A stretch of 17,757 bases of DNA. Origin: a bacterium UBA3734. Lineage in GTDB: Bacteria; Bacteroidota; Bacteroidia; Bacteroidales; Bacteroidaceae. The notes below the pieces were generated by a model. It saw only the letters and a program-made list of their open reading frames with translations. It was not told the origin of the DNA and searched no databases. The stretch's first letter is position 1. Each line of letters starts with the position of its first letter. Shown one piece after another: positions 1 to 6,639 of this stretch. The stretch is from the NCBI GenBank assembly GCA_002372575.1, contig DFHC01000159.1:1-17757 (forward strand). The letters run 5' to 3'. Position numbers and translations under genes: made by a program.

Positions 1-240
1 GGGCTCCATGTGGTTCACCACGAGGTAGTCCACGGGTCGCTCGCCGATGATTTCGCGGATGTTTTCGAGATATTGCGTGAAGAAATCCACCTCCACAGTG
101 TCGATGAGGCACGTTTTCTCGTCCACCAGCAGGTAGGAGTTGTAGGAAACGCCGTATGGCAGCGGCCAGAGACCCTCGAACAGCGCCTTGTTGCGGTCGT
201 TCACGCCTACGTAGTAGATGTTTTTTGTGATGGGTTTCAT
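1..240 (-). CDS. Flavodiiron (FprA/A-type flavoprotein) N-terminus, partial
   Basis: This is the first 80 codons of a gene that runs off the left edge. It starts at the ATG complementary to 238-240. The protein opens MKPITKNIYYVGVNDRN and continues through a metallo-beta-lactamase-like fold (SYNSYLLVDEKTCLIDTV, then VDYLVVNHMEP at the edge). In flavodiiron proteins the VVNHMEP segment is followed by the first diiron ligands (HxExD), so the window stops just inside that motif. Known members reduce O2 or NO to water or N2O in the cytoplasm of anaerobes, taking electrons through a C-terminal flavodoxin domain. That domain lies outside the window and cannot be checked. An exact TAACTTTG box lies 35 bp upstream. 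The family call is fairly secure; substrate preference (O2 or NO) is not readable. Confidence 0.72.
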   Translation of the reverse strand, partial: MKPITKNIYYVGVNDRNKALFEGLWPLPYGVSYNSYLLVDEKTCLIDTVEVDFFTQYLENIREIIGERPVDYLVVNHMEP

Positions 241-274
241 GTTGATATTCTTGTTTTTGATGATTTCAAGTGTG

Positions 275-282
275 CAAAGTTA
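275..282 (-). promoter_or_regulatory. Bacteroidota -7 box for the flavodiiron gene
   Basis: The minus strand reads TAACTTTG here, an exact match to the Bacteroidota -7 consensus TAnnTTTG. The expected start of transcription is about 30 nt upstream of the ATG at 240. A -33 TTTG is not clearly present (TTTCG at roughly the right distance). Confidence 0.55.
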
Positions 283-320
283 TAAAGAATGCTCGAAAAT
301 GACGAAAATTTTATGAATTT

Positions 321-2495
321 TTACAGTCTGACAAGCGTGGAGCCGTTGATGGCGGCGTGGCCGCTGATTTGTACGGCATAGATGCCGCGGGGCAGTGCGG
401 GGAGCATCCATGACGGGCTCGGAGAACTTCCGTCGGCGCGGAACTGGGCAATTTTCGTGCCCGACGTGGCGTATAGCGTCACGCTGAACGGCTTTCCGAG
501 GGCTTCTTCGGGCAGGTTCTGAAGGCAGAGTTGTCCGTTGATGATGGCCACGCTCACGGGCGATTGCCGCTTCGAGATTTCGGGCACGTGGTCGATGTCG
601 AGGATGTCGAGCAGTCCGCGATAGATGTCGATTTGGCCATAGCCGTAGAAGTTGTTCGGATAGCTGAGCGAGGGGTCGTAGTGGCTGCTGGTGCGACGGA
701 TAACCTCCATCACGTCCTCGGGCGTGAGCGTGGGGTCGGCTTGCAGCCAGAGGGCAATACCTCCAGCTACGGCAGGTGTTGCCATCGACGTGCCGGAGTT
801 TCCGTTCCATGCGTAGGTGTGTCCTTGGAAGTCGAAGTGCTCCACGTCTCCAATGATGTCGCGCGCCTCGGGGTTGTTTTCGAGATAGAAACTGCTGTAC
901 GAGGAGATGATGTTCGTACCTGGAGCCATCACGTCGGGTTTAATGCGTCCGTCGTAGGTCGGCCCCACAGACGTATAGTTGCCGCGCTGACCGTGGGTGC
1001 CTGTGTCGTAGGTCAGGTATTCCCCGAGGTAATTGATGAAGCCCGTGCGATAGCTCGTCGCCCCCACACAGATGACGCGCGGTGCACTCGCCGGCGAGTG
1101 GATGTTGTGGGTGGTGGTGGCATCCCGCAACGCTGGGTTTAGCGAATTGTATTGCATATCGCCCGTCAGGCGGAATACTTCGATTTCGGCCTCCGTGCCA
1201 ATGAATTCCACGGAGAGTGGCGTGTCGTAGCCTGGTCGTCCGAGCGTCCGAATCTGGAAGTCGAAACAGGTTTCCTCGGGAACGTAGCACGAGGGATAGG
1301 CCGTCACCGTGAAATAATATTTTTTTCCGGAGATGATGGTGCTGTCGGTCAGACACGAGTCTTCCGCTGCCACGACGCGCTCCATCGGGATGTCGATGAA
1401 GGTCGTTTCTTCGCCATAGACGGTGGTGCGCACGGTAAAAAGTGTGCGGCTCTTGGCCGTCACCGCCACGCGGTCGGCTGTTGCCGAGAGGAATGTGCCC
1501 ACCTTTTCGCGTCCCGGCTCTTTGTAGATGTGGGAAAGCTTGTGGCCGTCGTTGCCTGCCGAGGCCACGAGGATGCGCCCGGGTCCCACGAGCGAGTCGA
1601 GCATCTCGTAGTAGAGCAGGTCGTAGCCGTAGAAATCCTGCTGCGAACCCTCGCTGAAAGAGATGACGCAGGGCTGCCCCGTTTGTTCGGCATAGTCGAA
1701 GATGTATTTAAAGCCGAGCGCGTCGGTGGCGTAGGTGTATTTGTGGATGTCGGCGCTGTCTATGAGGGCTATGTCGTTCGACGTAGCGTTGGCCACAAGG
1801 CAGATGTCGCTCTCCCACGCGATGCCCCGATATTTGCTGTTGTAGCCACTGCCTGCAGCGGTGCCCAGCGTGTGGGTGCCGTGGGTTTGGAGCTTGCCGT
1901 CGTAGCAGCAGCCGAGTGCGAGCAGTTCCTGTTCGGTGGTGTAGTCGCGCCCCACGTAGAACGGGCTGCCGATGGTGTCGGTGGAGAGTTGGTCCCAGAG
2001 GCGGCGAATGCGGTAGTTCGTGGCCGTGGCATCATAGAAATTCGGGTGCGTCAGGTCGAAGCCGATGTCCATCACGCCCACCACGACGCCCTTGCCCGTG
2101 AACGCCTGTGGCAGCGCGCGACCTTCGTAGGCGGGTAGGGCGTTCAGCTGGATGCCCACGGAGTCCATGAGAATCTGGTTGCCGCCCCGTGCCTCGATGC
2201 GTTCCACGAAACGCTCCAGCGAGAGGGCTGCCAGTCGCGAGGTGGGGATGCTCGCGATGTAGATATTCCCTTTTCTCGCCAGTTCGCGACAGCCGTTTTC
2301 GCGGAGAATGCGCTCGGCATTGCCCGTGATGCGGATGAAGGCGCAAACGGTTGCTTCCTTCTCTCTGACCAGCTGTCGGAGCATGGGCGAGAGCTTGTGG
2401 AGCCGTGCTTTGGGGGCTTTCTGCGCCGTTTGCGCCGCGCAGGGAGCCGTCAGCAGCATCGTCAGTAGCAGAAAGGGCAAAAACAGTCGTTTCAT
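321..2495 (-). CDS. Secreted S8 (subtilisin-like) serine peptidase with C-terminal T9SS-like domain
   Basis: A 724-residue exported serine endopeptidase. Residues 1-22 form a signal peptide ending CAAQ. The catalytic triad is intact: Asp143 in GVMDIGFDLTHP, His205 in HGTHTLGTAAG and Ser570 in GNSGTSMATPAVAGG; Asn315 in ASAGNDG is the likely oxyanion-hole residue. About 250 residues separate Asn315 from Ser570, much more than in bacterial subtilisins, so a beta-rich insert (about 330-470) interrupts the catalytic domain, as in several Bacteroidota subtilases. The last 80 or so residues (SVTLYATSGTKIAQF, then LPRGIYAVQI and STLVRL) resemble a type A type IX secretion sorting domain, suggesting export across the outer membrane. 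It is probably monocistronic, with its own -7 box 93 bp upstream. The peptidase call is secure; the sorting-domain call is moderate. Confidence 0.88.
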   Translation of the reverse strand: MKRLFLPFLLLTMLLTAPCAAQTAQKAPKARLHKLSPMLRQLVREKEATVCAFIRITGNAERILRENGCRELARKGNIYIASIPTSRLAALSLERFVERIEARGGNQILMDSVGIQLNALPAYEGRALPQAFTGKGVVVGVMDIGFDLTHPNFYDATATNYRIRRLWDQLSTDTIGSPFYVGRDYTTEQELLALGCCYDGKLQTHGTHTLGTAAGSGYNSKYRGIAWESDICLVANATSNDIALIDSADIHKYTYATDALGFKYIFDYAEQTGQPCVISFSEGSQQDFYGYDLLYYEMLDSLVGPGRILVASAGNDGHKLSHIYKEPGREKVGTFLSATADRVAVTAKSRTLFTVRTTVYGEETTFIDIPMERVVAAEDSCLTDSTIISGKKYYFTVTAYPSCYVPEETCFDFQIRTLGRPGYDTPLSVEFIGTEAEIEVFRLTGDMQYNSLNPALRDATTTHNIHSPASAPRVICVGATSYRTGFINYLGEYLTYDTGTHGQRGNYTSVGPTYDGRIKPDVMAPGTNIISSYSSFYLENNPEARDIIGDVEHFDFQGHTYAWNGNSGTSMATPAVAGGIALWLQADPTLTPEDVMEVIRRTSSHYDPSLSYPNNFYGYGQIDIYRGLLDILDIDHVPEISKRQSPVSVAIINGQLCLQNLPEEALGKPFSVTLYATSGTKIAQFRADGSSPSPSWMLPALPRGIYAVQISGHAAINGSTLVRL

Positions 2496-2587
2496 GTTCG
2501 CTTGTTGCTATTTTTGCGTAAATTTAAAATACGCATGCCCAGACAAATCTTTTGATGTTCATTGACTACGTAGTGTTGATTTCGGTG

Positions 2588-2595
2588 CAAAGGTA
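2588..2595 (-). promoter_or_regulatory. Bacteroidota -7 box for the S8 peptidase
   Basis: The minus strand reads TACCTTTG, an exact TAnnTTTG match. It predicts a leader of about 85 nt before the peptidase ATG at 2495. No convincing -33 TTTG is visible, so the call rests on the -7 box and its intergenic position. Confidence 0.45.
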
Positions 2596-2659
2596 ATAAA
2601 AGTCTTTGAATAATCAGCATTTTTGCGAATTATTTCTTGCTTTCCACCATGTGGCCGTG

Positions 2660-2687
2660 AAAACCGGGCTTTTTTTATGAAACCCAG
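2660..2687 (-). terminator. Hairpin terminator overlapping the HAD gene stop
   Basis: On the minus strand CTGGGTTT (complement of 2680-2687) can pair with AAGCCCGG (complement of 2664-2671) in an 8-bp stem with two G-U pairs and an 8-nt loop, followed by TTTT (2660-2663). The stop codon of the HAD phosphatase (2675-2677) lies inside the loop. Position and T-run fit an intrinsic terminator closing the 5951-2675 operon; the T-run is short. Confidence 0.45.
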
Positions 2688-3283
2688 TGTTTTTCATCGG
2701 CAATGGCCATGATTTCCCTGTCGCCACGACTATCTCCGTAAACGGTAAGGCAGTACTCTGTTCGATGAGGCTCCGCAAGTAAAAATTGTACCATTTTTTC
2801 AGGACCATAGCAGTTTTTTGAGGAAAAATAACCTGTAATGAAACCGTCGTCATTTACATCTATCCTCGTCGAAATCACATTTTCCACACCATGTTTCTGG
2901 CACCAAGGCCACAGCCACTCGTAAATGCTCGCACTGATAACGAAAACAGTATGGCCATCCCTGACTGCTTCGTGCAGTTTCTTGACAATACTACGATTTT
3001 CGAATGTTTCTATGCGACTAACAAACGATTGGCCGTATCGGCAGAAAGTCTCGTACATCATCCCACGATAGAAATAAGAGAATATCCGCTGTTTCAGTGT
3101 TTCGTTTGAAATGATACATAGTATGTAGCAGGCTATGATCCAGTGTATGTTCAACAGCATTCCAAAGCATAGTTGCGGCCATCCGTGAGTAAACGCGATG
3201 AACTGCAAAAAAGAGTCCTTATGGGTGATGGTTCCGTCGAAATCGAATACTACGACTTGTCGTTTTTCTTCTTTTTGCTGCAT
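2675..3283 (-). CDS. HAD-IB family phosphatase, probably acting on polyprenyl-phosphate phosphopentose
   Basis: A 202-residue HAD-superfamily hydrolase with all four motifs: motif I DFDGT (nucleophile Asp14, general acid Asp16), motif II Ser117 in VFVISAS, motif III Lys163 in YGPEKM, and motif IV GDSRGDREIM (Asp184, Asp188). The long helical cap between residues 25 and 95 is hydrophobic in places (GMLLNIHWIIACYILCII), suggesting membrane association. The gene starts 6 bp after the UbiA-like gene ends, so the two are co-transcribed. Coupling of a HAD phosphatase to a DPPR-synthase-like UbiA protein, sometimes as a fusion, is a known arrangement. The inferred role is removal of the 5'-phosphate from a polyprenyl-phosphoryl-ribose-5-phosphate. 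The protein ends shortly after motif IV (ADEKHWVS), near the usual end. SerB-like phosphoserine activity is an alternative, less likely from context. Confidence 0.78.
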   Translation of the reverse strand: MQQKEEKRQVVVFDFDGTITHKDSFLQFIAFTHGWPQLCFGMLLNIHWIIACYILCIISNETLKQRIFSYFYRGMMYETFCRYGQSFVSRIETFENRSIVKKLHEAVRDGHTVFVISASIYEWLWPWCQKHGVENVISTRIDVNDDGFITGYFSSKNCYGPEKMVQFLLAEPHRTEYCLTVYGDSRGDREIMAIADEKHWVS

Positions 3284-3289
3284 ACAAGT

Positions 3290-4162
3290 TTATTTGAGGT
3301 ACAAGAAAATAGCGTAGCACGAAACCCATCCCAAGAAACAGAAAGCCAATCCTCGGTCACGGACAACCATGATGTCGGGAGCATCATTTTTCCGGTTTAC
3401 CATGATAAGTTGCAGGTAACGAAGCAGGCCCCCGATGACCCAGATGGTGGTTGTATAGAGATATGGCGTGCCCGTATGCAGGATTACGGTGTCGTCAAGC
3501 GTGTAAAGAATGTAGCACACAATGGTGACAGATGCCAAAATCGACATGGAAACGTATGAAAAATTGAGGTTGTAACCGCTCAGGCTCGCTCTGAGGTCGT
3601 CTTGTTGGATGATTTCGCCTACTCGCTTGGTAAGGGCAAGGAAGAGTGTCAGGAGGAAAGTCATGATCATAATCCAGTGGGAAACCCACACGTCGGCGGC
3701 GAAACCTCCGGCCACAACGCGGAGAACGAAGCCTACCGCTATGATGAAAATATCGACGATGGCATACTGTTTTAATTTGATGCTATATGCGATGTTGATA
3801 AGTAGGTAGATGGTGACAGGTGCGAATATCCATACCTTTCCCATCCACGAATACAGTACGAAAAGCAGGCTATAGGCGACGATAAGGCAAACGACAATCA
3901 TTCGTTTTGCCGTTGCCAAAGTGATGGCTCCAGAGGCTAAGGGGCGGCTACGCTTTTTGGGGTGTTTTTTGTCGGCCTCCAAATCGATGGTATCATTAAA
4001 GCAATACACGGAACTTGAGGCCATGCAAAAGGCCAGCGTCATCATCAGCGTGTTGAGGAAAGGCGTTGTTTCCAGCAAATGCTTTCCGAAAAAAAGCGGT
4101 GCAAAAACAAATAGGTTTTTGAGCCATTGGCTCGGACGGAGTAATTGTAAGGTGGATGGCAT
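3290..4162 (-). CDS. UbiA-family prenyltransferase, decaprenyl-phosphate phosphoribosyltransferase-like
   Basis: A 290-residue integral membrane protein with about eight or nine hydrophobic helices. It opens LQLLRPSQWLKNLFVFAPL, typical of the branch that includes mycobacterial Rv3806c (5-phosphoribose-1-diphosphate:decaprenyl-phosphate phosphoribosyltransferase). The Mg-diphosphate motif NDTID is at residues 56-60, with Asp64 and the basic stretch KHPKKRSRPLASG after it. The second conserved loop (YSIKLKQYAIVD, 126-137) is followed by GFVLRVVAGG. Members of this branch transfer phosphoribose from PRPP to a polyprenyl phosphate, whereas quinone or heme UbiA proteins prenylate aromatics. No quinone or heme genes are nearby, and a HAD phosphatase follows 6 bp downstream. 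Upstream is an unknown membrane protein with an 11-bp gap. The superfamily is certain; substrate is inferred from family and context. Confidence 0.82.
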   Translation of the reverse strand: MPSTLQLLRPSQWLKNLFVFAPLFFGKHLLETTPFLNTLMMTLAFCMASSSVYCFNDTIDLEADKKHPKKRSRPLASGAITLATAKRMIVVCLIVAYSLLFVLYSWMGKVWIFAPVTIYLLINIAYSIKLKQYAIVDIFIIAVGFVLRVVAGGFAADVWVSHWIMIMTFLLTLFLALTKRVGEIIQQDDLRASLSGYNLNFSYVSMSILASVTIVCYILYTLDDTVILHTGTPYLYTTTIWVIGGLLRYLQLIMVNRKNDAPDIMVVRDRGLAFCFLGWVSCYAIFLYLK

Positions 4163-4173
4163 GACAGGTTTTT

Positions 4174-5418
4174 TTATGAGTATAATAACAATATGAAAGT
4201 TCCTAAAATGCTGTCTTCGAGGCGTGGTGCCTCAGAAATGGGGACGGGAATGGTAAACGCGATGAAAGTATAGAGATAAGGCGAATTGAAAATCCGACAG
4301 CAGTCCATTTTCGTCAGCAAGCGATGGGTTAATCGGTCTATTTGGGGAAACCGATCGGCTATATCGGGAAAAAAATGAATGGTAAAGAAAGTAGATACAC
4401 AGATGAACGTGATGTTGCGCCCCCAATCGCATGACAAAAAGGTGAGCATGGGCAGCATGGCGATGGTGTGGAAAATCAGTACATTGCTCAGTACTCTGGC
4501 TGAGAAATTGCGGATTTTCCAAAAAGGAAGAACAGCTACATTGAGGTGTGTTATCAGGTAATACACCCCGGCGAGCATATAGAGAATCAGCGGAATGCTC
4601 ATGATGGAAGGTTCCAGACCTGCGTAGGCCATGTCTAAATGGAAAAGTGCCGTTGGTACAATCTCCCACCCGAGAGCCTGCACGCCCAATCCCATGCTGT
4701 CGTTTGCATCACTGGGGAACGGATAATTCTTGAATAACGATTCCCACGATTGCCAGATTGCTTGCGCCGTTTCTGCACTACCTTTAGAGAGGAAAATGAC
4801 CAAAATCACGGGTATCAATAGCCATACGAGCAACCGCTCCTTTGTAGCAAAGAAAAATACGGGAATGATGATGAATACGATGGGTTCATAGCATAGGATA
4901 GCTATGGTTGACAGCAGAAAAGTACCATAGAAATACACCTTTCGGCAACTGGAGTTCCATCGGGAGGCCATCAGGAAAATGGCATAGACCATGATGAGCA
5001 TCAAATAGTCGCGTCGGATGGATGAGGAAAGGAATGTGGCGCCAAAACAGCAATAGCTTAACAATACGACTGGAGACCATTTTTCCTTGTAGAAAATCCT
5101 GAGCAGCAAAGCCAAAAGTAAGGGCGAAAAAGCAAAGGGAAGCGACAAGACGAATTTTCTCACGTCGAACGGAAACATCTGATACGCTTCCCAAAGCAAT
5201 TGTCCCAAAAGTCCTCGTCTGACAAAGCCACCTTCGTAGTTGATCAGCCAGTCGCTGACGCTATATTCCTGATAATTGCCTAAATACCATAGTGCCCATT
5301 GCGCATGCTTGCCCCACAATACAAGCACGGCCACAATGAAAATGATTACTGGCCAATAAACAGGTGTTTTAGTATCGGGCGTATCGACGCTGACGTTAGA
5401 AGTGTGAAATGCAGTCAT
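4174..5418 (-). CDS. Unrecognised polytopic membrane protein, possible GT-C-like glycosyltransferase
   Basis: A 414-residue protein with about ten predicted membrane helices (the first at about residues 21-41). I do not recognise a named family. Two conserved-looking elements stand out. Just after helix 1 comes a short acidic loop, SVSDWLINYEGGFVRRGLLG (about residues 55-74). Near the C-terminus is CDWGRN, between two hydrophobic segments. Polyprenyl-phosphate-sugar-dependent GT-C enzymes carry a catalytic acidic residue in the first external loop, so this could be a membrane glycosyltransferase using the lipid made by its two downstream neighbours; a flippase or polymerase is equally possible. 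Its ATG overlaps the stop of the phosphatase gene upstream (ATGA), and the UbiA-like gene begins 11 bp after it. G+C content drops noticeably on entering this gene. Function is unproven. Confidence 0.6.
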   Translation of the reverse strand: MTAFHTSNVSVDTPDTKTPVYWPVIIFIVAVLVLWGKHAQWALWYLGNYQEYSVSDWLINYEGGFVRRGLLGQLLWEAYQMFPFDVRKFVLSLPFAFSPLLLALLLRIFYKEKWSPVVLLSYCCFGATFLSSSIRRDYLMLIMVYAIFLMASRWNSSCRKVYFYGTFLLSTIAILCYEPIVFIIIPVFFFATKERLLVWLLIPVILVIFLSKGSAETAQAIWQSWESLFKNYPFPSDANDSMGLGVQALGWEIVPTALFHLDMAYAGLEPSIMSIPLILYMLAGVYYLITHLNVAVLPFWKIRNFSARVLSNVLIFHTIAMLPMLTFLSCDWGRNITFICVSTFFTIHFFPDIADRFPQIDRLTHRLLTKMDCCRIFNSPYLYTFIAFTIPVPISEAPRLEDSILGTFILLLYS

Positions 5419-5951
5419 AAAGTTCCTTTCTCTCCCGTGAGCGAGGTGATGTCTTCAGTGAGAGACATTCTTCCAGACGTGTGAGGCGCATCGTAATAGC
5501 GGTCGATGTAATCCGTCAAAATTCCCTGACATCCCTCCGCCACATCGCGCCAAGTGGCCTCGAAATCGCCCGTGTACCACGGGTCGGCCACGTCGCCCGG
5601 GCGGTTGGTGAAGTCAAGCAGCATGTGGATTTTCGCATCGGGGTCGCCGCCGCAAATGCGGTTCATGTTGCGAATGTTTTGCTGGTCCATGCCGATGAGC
5701 AGGTCGAAGAAATCGTAGTCGCGGCGCGTCATCTGCCGAGCCGTTTTCCCCTCGCACGAGATGCCGTGTTCGGCCAGTTTCCGGCGAGCGGGCGGATAGA
5801 CCTCGTTGCCGATTTCCTCCGTGGATGTGGCCGCCGACTCAATGTAGAAAACGCTTTCCAGACCAGCCTTCTCCACCAAATTTTTCATGACAAACTCCGC
5901 CATCGGCGAGCGACAGATGTTGCCGTGGCATACGAATAGAATCTTTTTCAT
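5415..5951 (-). CDS. Low-molecular-weight protein tyrosine phosphatase
   Basis: The start chosen is the ATG complementary to 5949-5951, giving MKKILFVCHGNICRSPMAEF and 178 residues; a longer version from 5978 would begin upstream of the -7 box and adds nothing conserved. The CX5RS phosphatase loop is Cys8 to Arg14-Ser15, and the catalytic acid lies in VADPWYTGDF. The enzyme hydrolyses phosphotyrosine (or small aryl phosphates) in the cytoplasm. It is the first gene of an operon whose next gene overlaps it by 4 bp. Bacterial homologues often partner a tyrosine kinase in exopolysaccharide export, but no such kinase is in the window. Residues after about 155 (HTSGRMSLTEDITSL) form a tail beyond the usual family length. 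G+C content matches the host genes, unlike the three genes downstream. Confidence 0.9.
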   Translation of the reverse strand: MKKILFVCHGNICRSPMAEFVMKNLVEKAGLESVFYIESAATSTEEIGNEVYPPARRKLAEHGISCEGKTARQMTRRDYDFFDLLIGMDQQNIRNMNRICGGDPDAKIHMLLDFTNRPGDVADPWYTGDFEATWRDVAEGCQGILTDYIDRYYDAPHTSGRMSLTEDITSLTGEKGTL

Positions 5952-5955
5952 ACGG

Positions 5956-5963
5956 CAAAAGTA
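5956..5963 (-). promoter_or_regulatory. -7 box of the phosphatase operon, nearly leaderless
   Basis: The minus strand reads TACTTTTG, an exact TAnnTTTG match, ending only 5 bases before the ATG at 5951. If used, transcription would begin at or next to the start codon, giving a leaderless message. A -33 TTTG is not visible, so confidence is limited. Confidence 0.4.
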
Positions 5964-5982
5964 CGAATTTTTTTCCACTTAA

Positions 5983-6014
5983 TTTGCTTTTGCCGTAAAA
6001 AAATCGTAACTTTG
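5983..6014 (+). promoter_or_regulatory. Bacteroidota sigma promoter for FKBP-aroC operon
   Basis: A TTTG -33 element (5983-5986), exactly 20 bp, then TAACTTTG (6007-6014). Both elements and spacing match the Bacteroidota primary-sigma consensus (TTTG, 19-21 bp, TAnnTTTG). It predicts a leader of about 20 nt before the ATG at 6040 and is divergent from the phosphatase promoter. Confidence 0.75.
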
Positions 6015-6039
6015 CAAAACGAAATCCAACAGAAACGAT

Positions 6040-6618
6040 ATGGAAGAGAATAAAAACAAGAACATTTGCGTCACCTATGACCTCTACACCGTGGAGGACG
6101 ACGGGCGACACCTCGTGGAGAAAGCCACGACCGACAAGCCATTTGTGTTTATCAGCGGATTTGGCATCACGCTGAAGCCTTTCGAGGACAACCTGCTGCC
6201 GCTGCACGACGGCGACAGCTTCGACTTCACGATTGAGCCGGCCCAAGCCTATGGCGACTACGAAGACGAGCGCGTGTTGGAGCTCGACCGCCAGATGTTC
6301 TGCATCGACGGCCAGTTCGACCGCCAGCACATCTACATCGACGCCATCGTGCCGCTGCAGAACGCGCAGGGCGACCGCTTCATGGGGCGCGTGCTCGACA
6401 TTCGCGACAACGTGGTGGTGATGGACCTGAACCATCCGTTGGCAGGTAAGACGCTGAATTTCAAGGGTGTTGTCATCGAAAATCGCGATGCCACGGAGCA
6501 TGAGGTCAAGAAATTCATCCAGCAACTCACGGGCGAGGACTGCTCGTGTTGCGCGGACGGTGAATGTGGCTCGGGTGGCTGCTGCGGAGGCGGTTGCGGA
6601 AGCAGTTGCGGAAAATAA
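6040..6618 (+). CDS. SlyD-like FKBP-type peptidyl-prolyl isomerase with Cys-rich tail
   Basis: A 192-residue cytoplasmic protein of the SlyD/FKBP type. The N-terminal FKBP half has YDLYTVEDDGRHLVEKA, then GFGITLKPFEDNLLPLHDGD and FTIEPAQAYGDYED, the usual SlyD core. The inserted-in-flap chaperone domain spans roughly residues 75-125, and the fold closes with DLNHPLAGKTLNFKGVVI. The last 25 residues are glycine-cysteine-rich with eight cysteines (CSCC, GEC, GGCCGGGC, SSCGK). In E. coli SlyD a His/Cys-rich tail binds Ni(II) and other metals; here histidines are absent and cysteines dominate, suggesting a soft-metal ligand set. It is the first gene after a consensus promoter, with aroC 21 bp downstream. 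The isomerase/chaperone assignment is secure; the metal partner is inferred. Confidence 0.9.
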   Translation: MEENKNKNICVTYDLYTVEDDGRHLVEKATTDKPFVFISGFGITLKPFEDNLLPLHDGDSFDFTIEPAQAYGDYEDERVLELDRQMFCIDGQFDRQHIYIDAIVPLQNAQGDRFMGRVLDIRDNVVVMDLNHPLAGKTLNFKGVVIENRDATEHEVKKFIQQLTGEDCSCCADGECGSGGCCGGGCGSSCGK

Positions 6619-6639
6619 TTTTTCAAAAAATACAGTAAG

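Noticed and set aside
2614..2700. Possible frameshift at the A7 run ending the HAD gene
   Set aside because: All four HAD motifs are intact, the protein ends where the family usually ends, and a terminator hairpin sits on the stop codon. The peptide in the shifted frame (GFHKKSPVFTATWW) is not family-like.
5952..5978. Longer N-terminus for the tyrosine phosphatase from 5978
   Set aside because: The family begins MKKILFVCxGNICRSP, and the longer start lies upstream of the -7 box.
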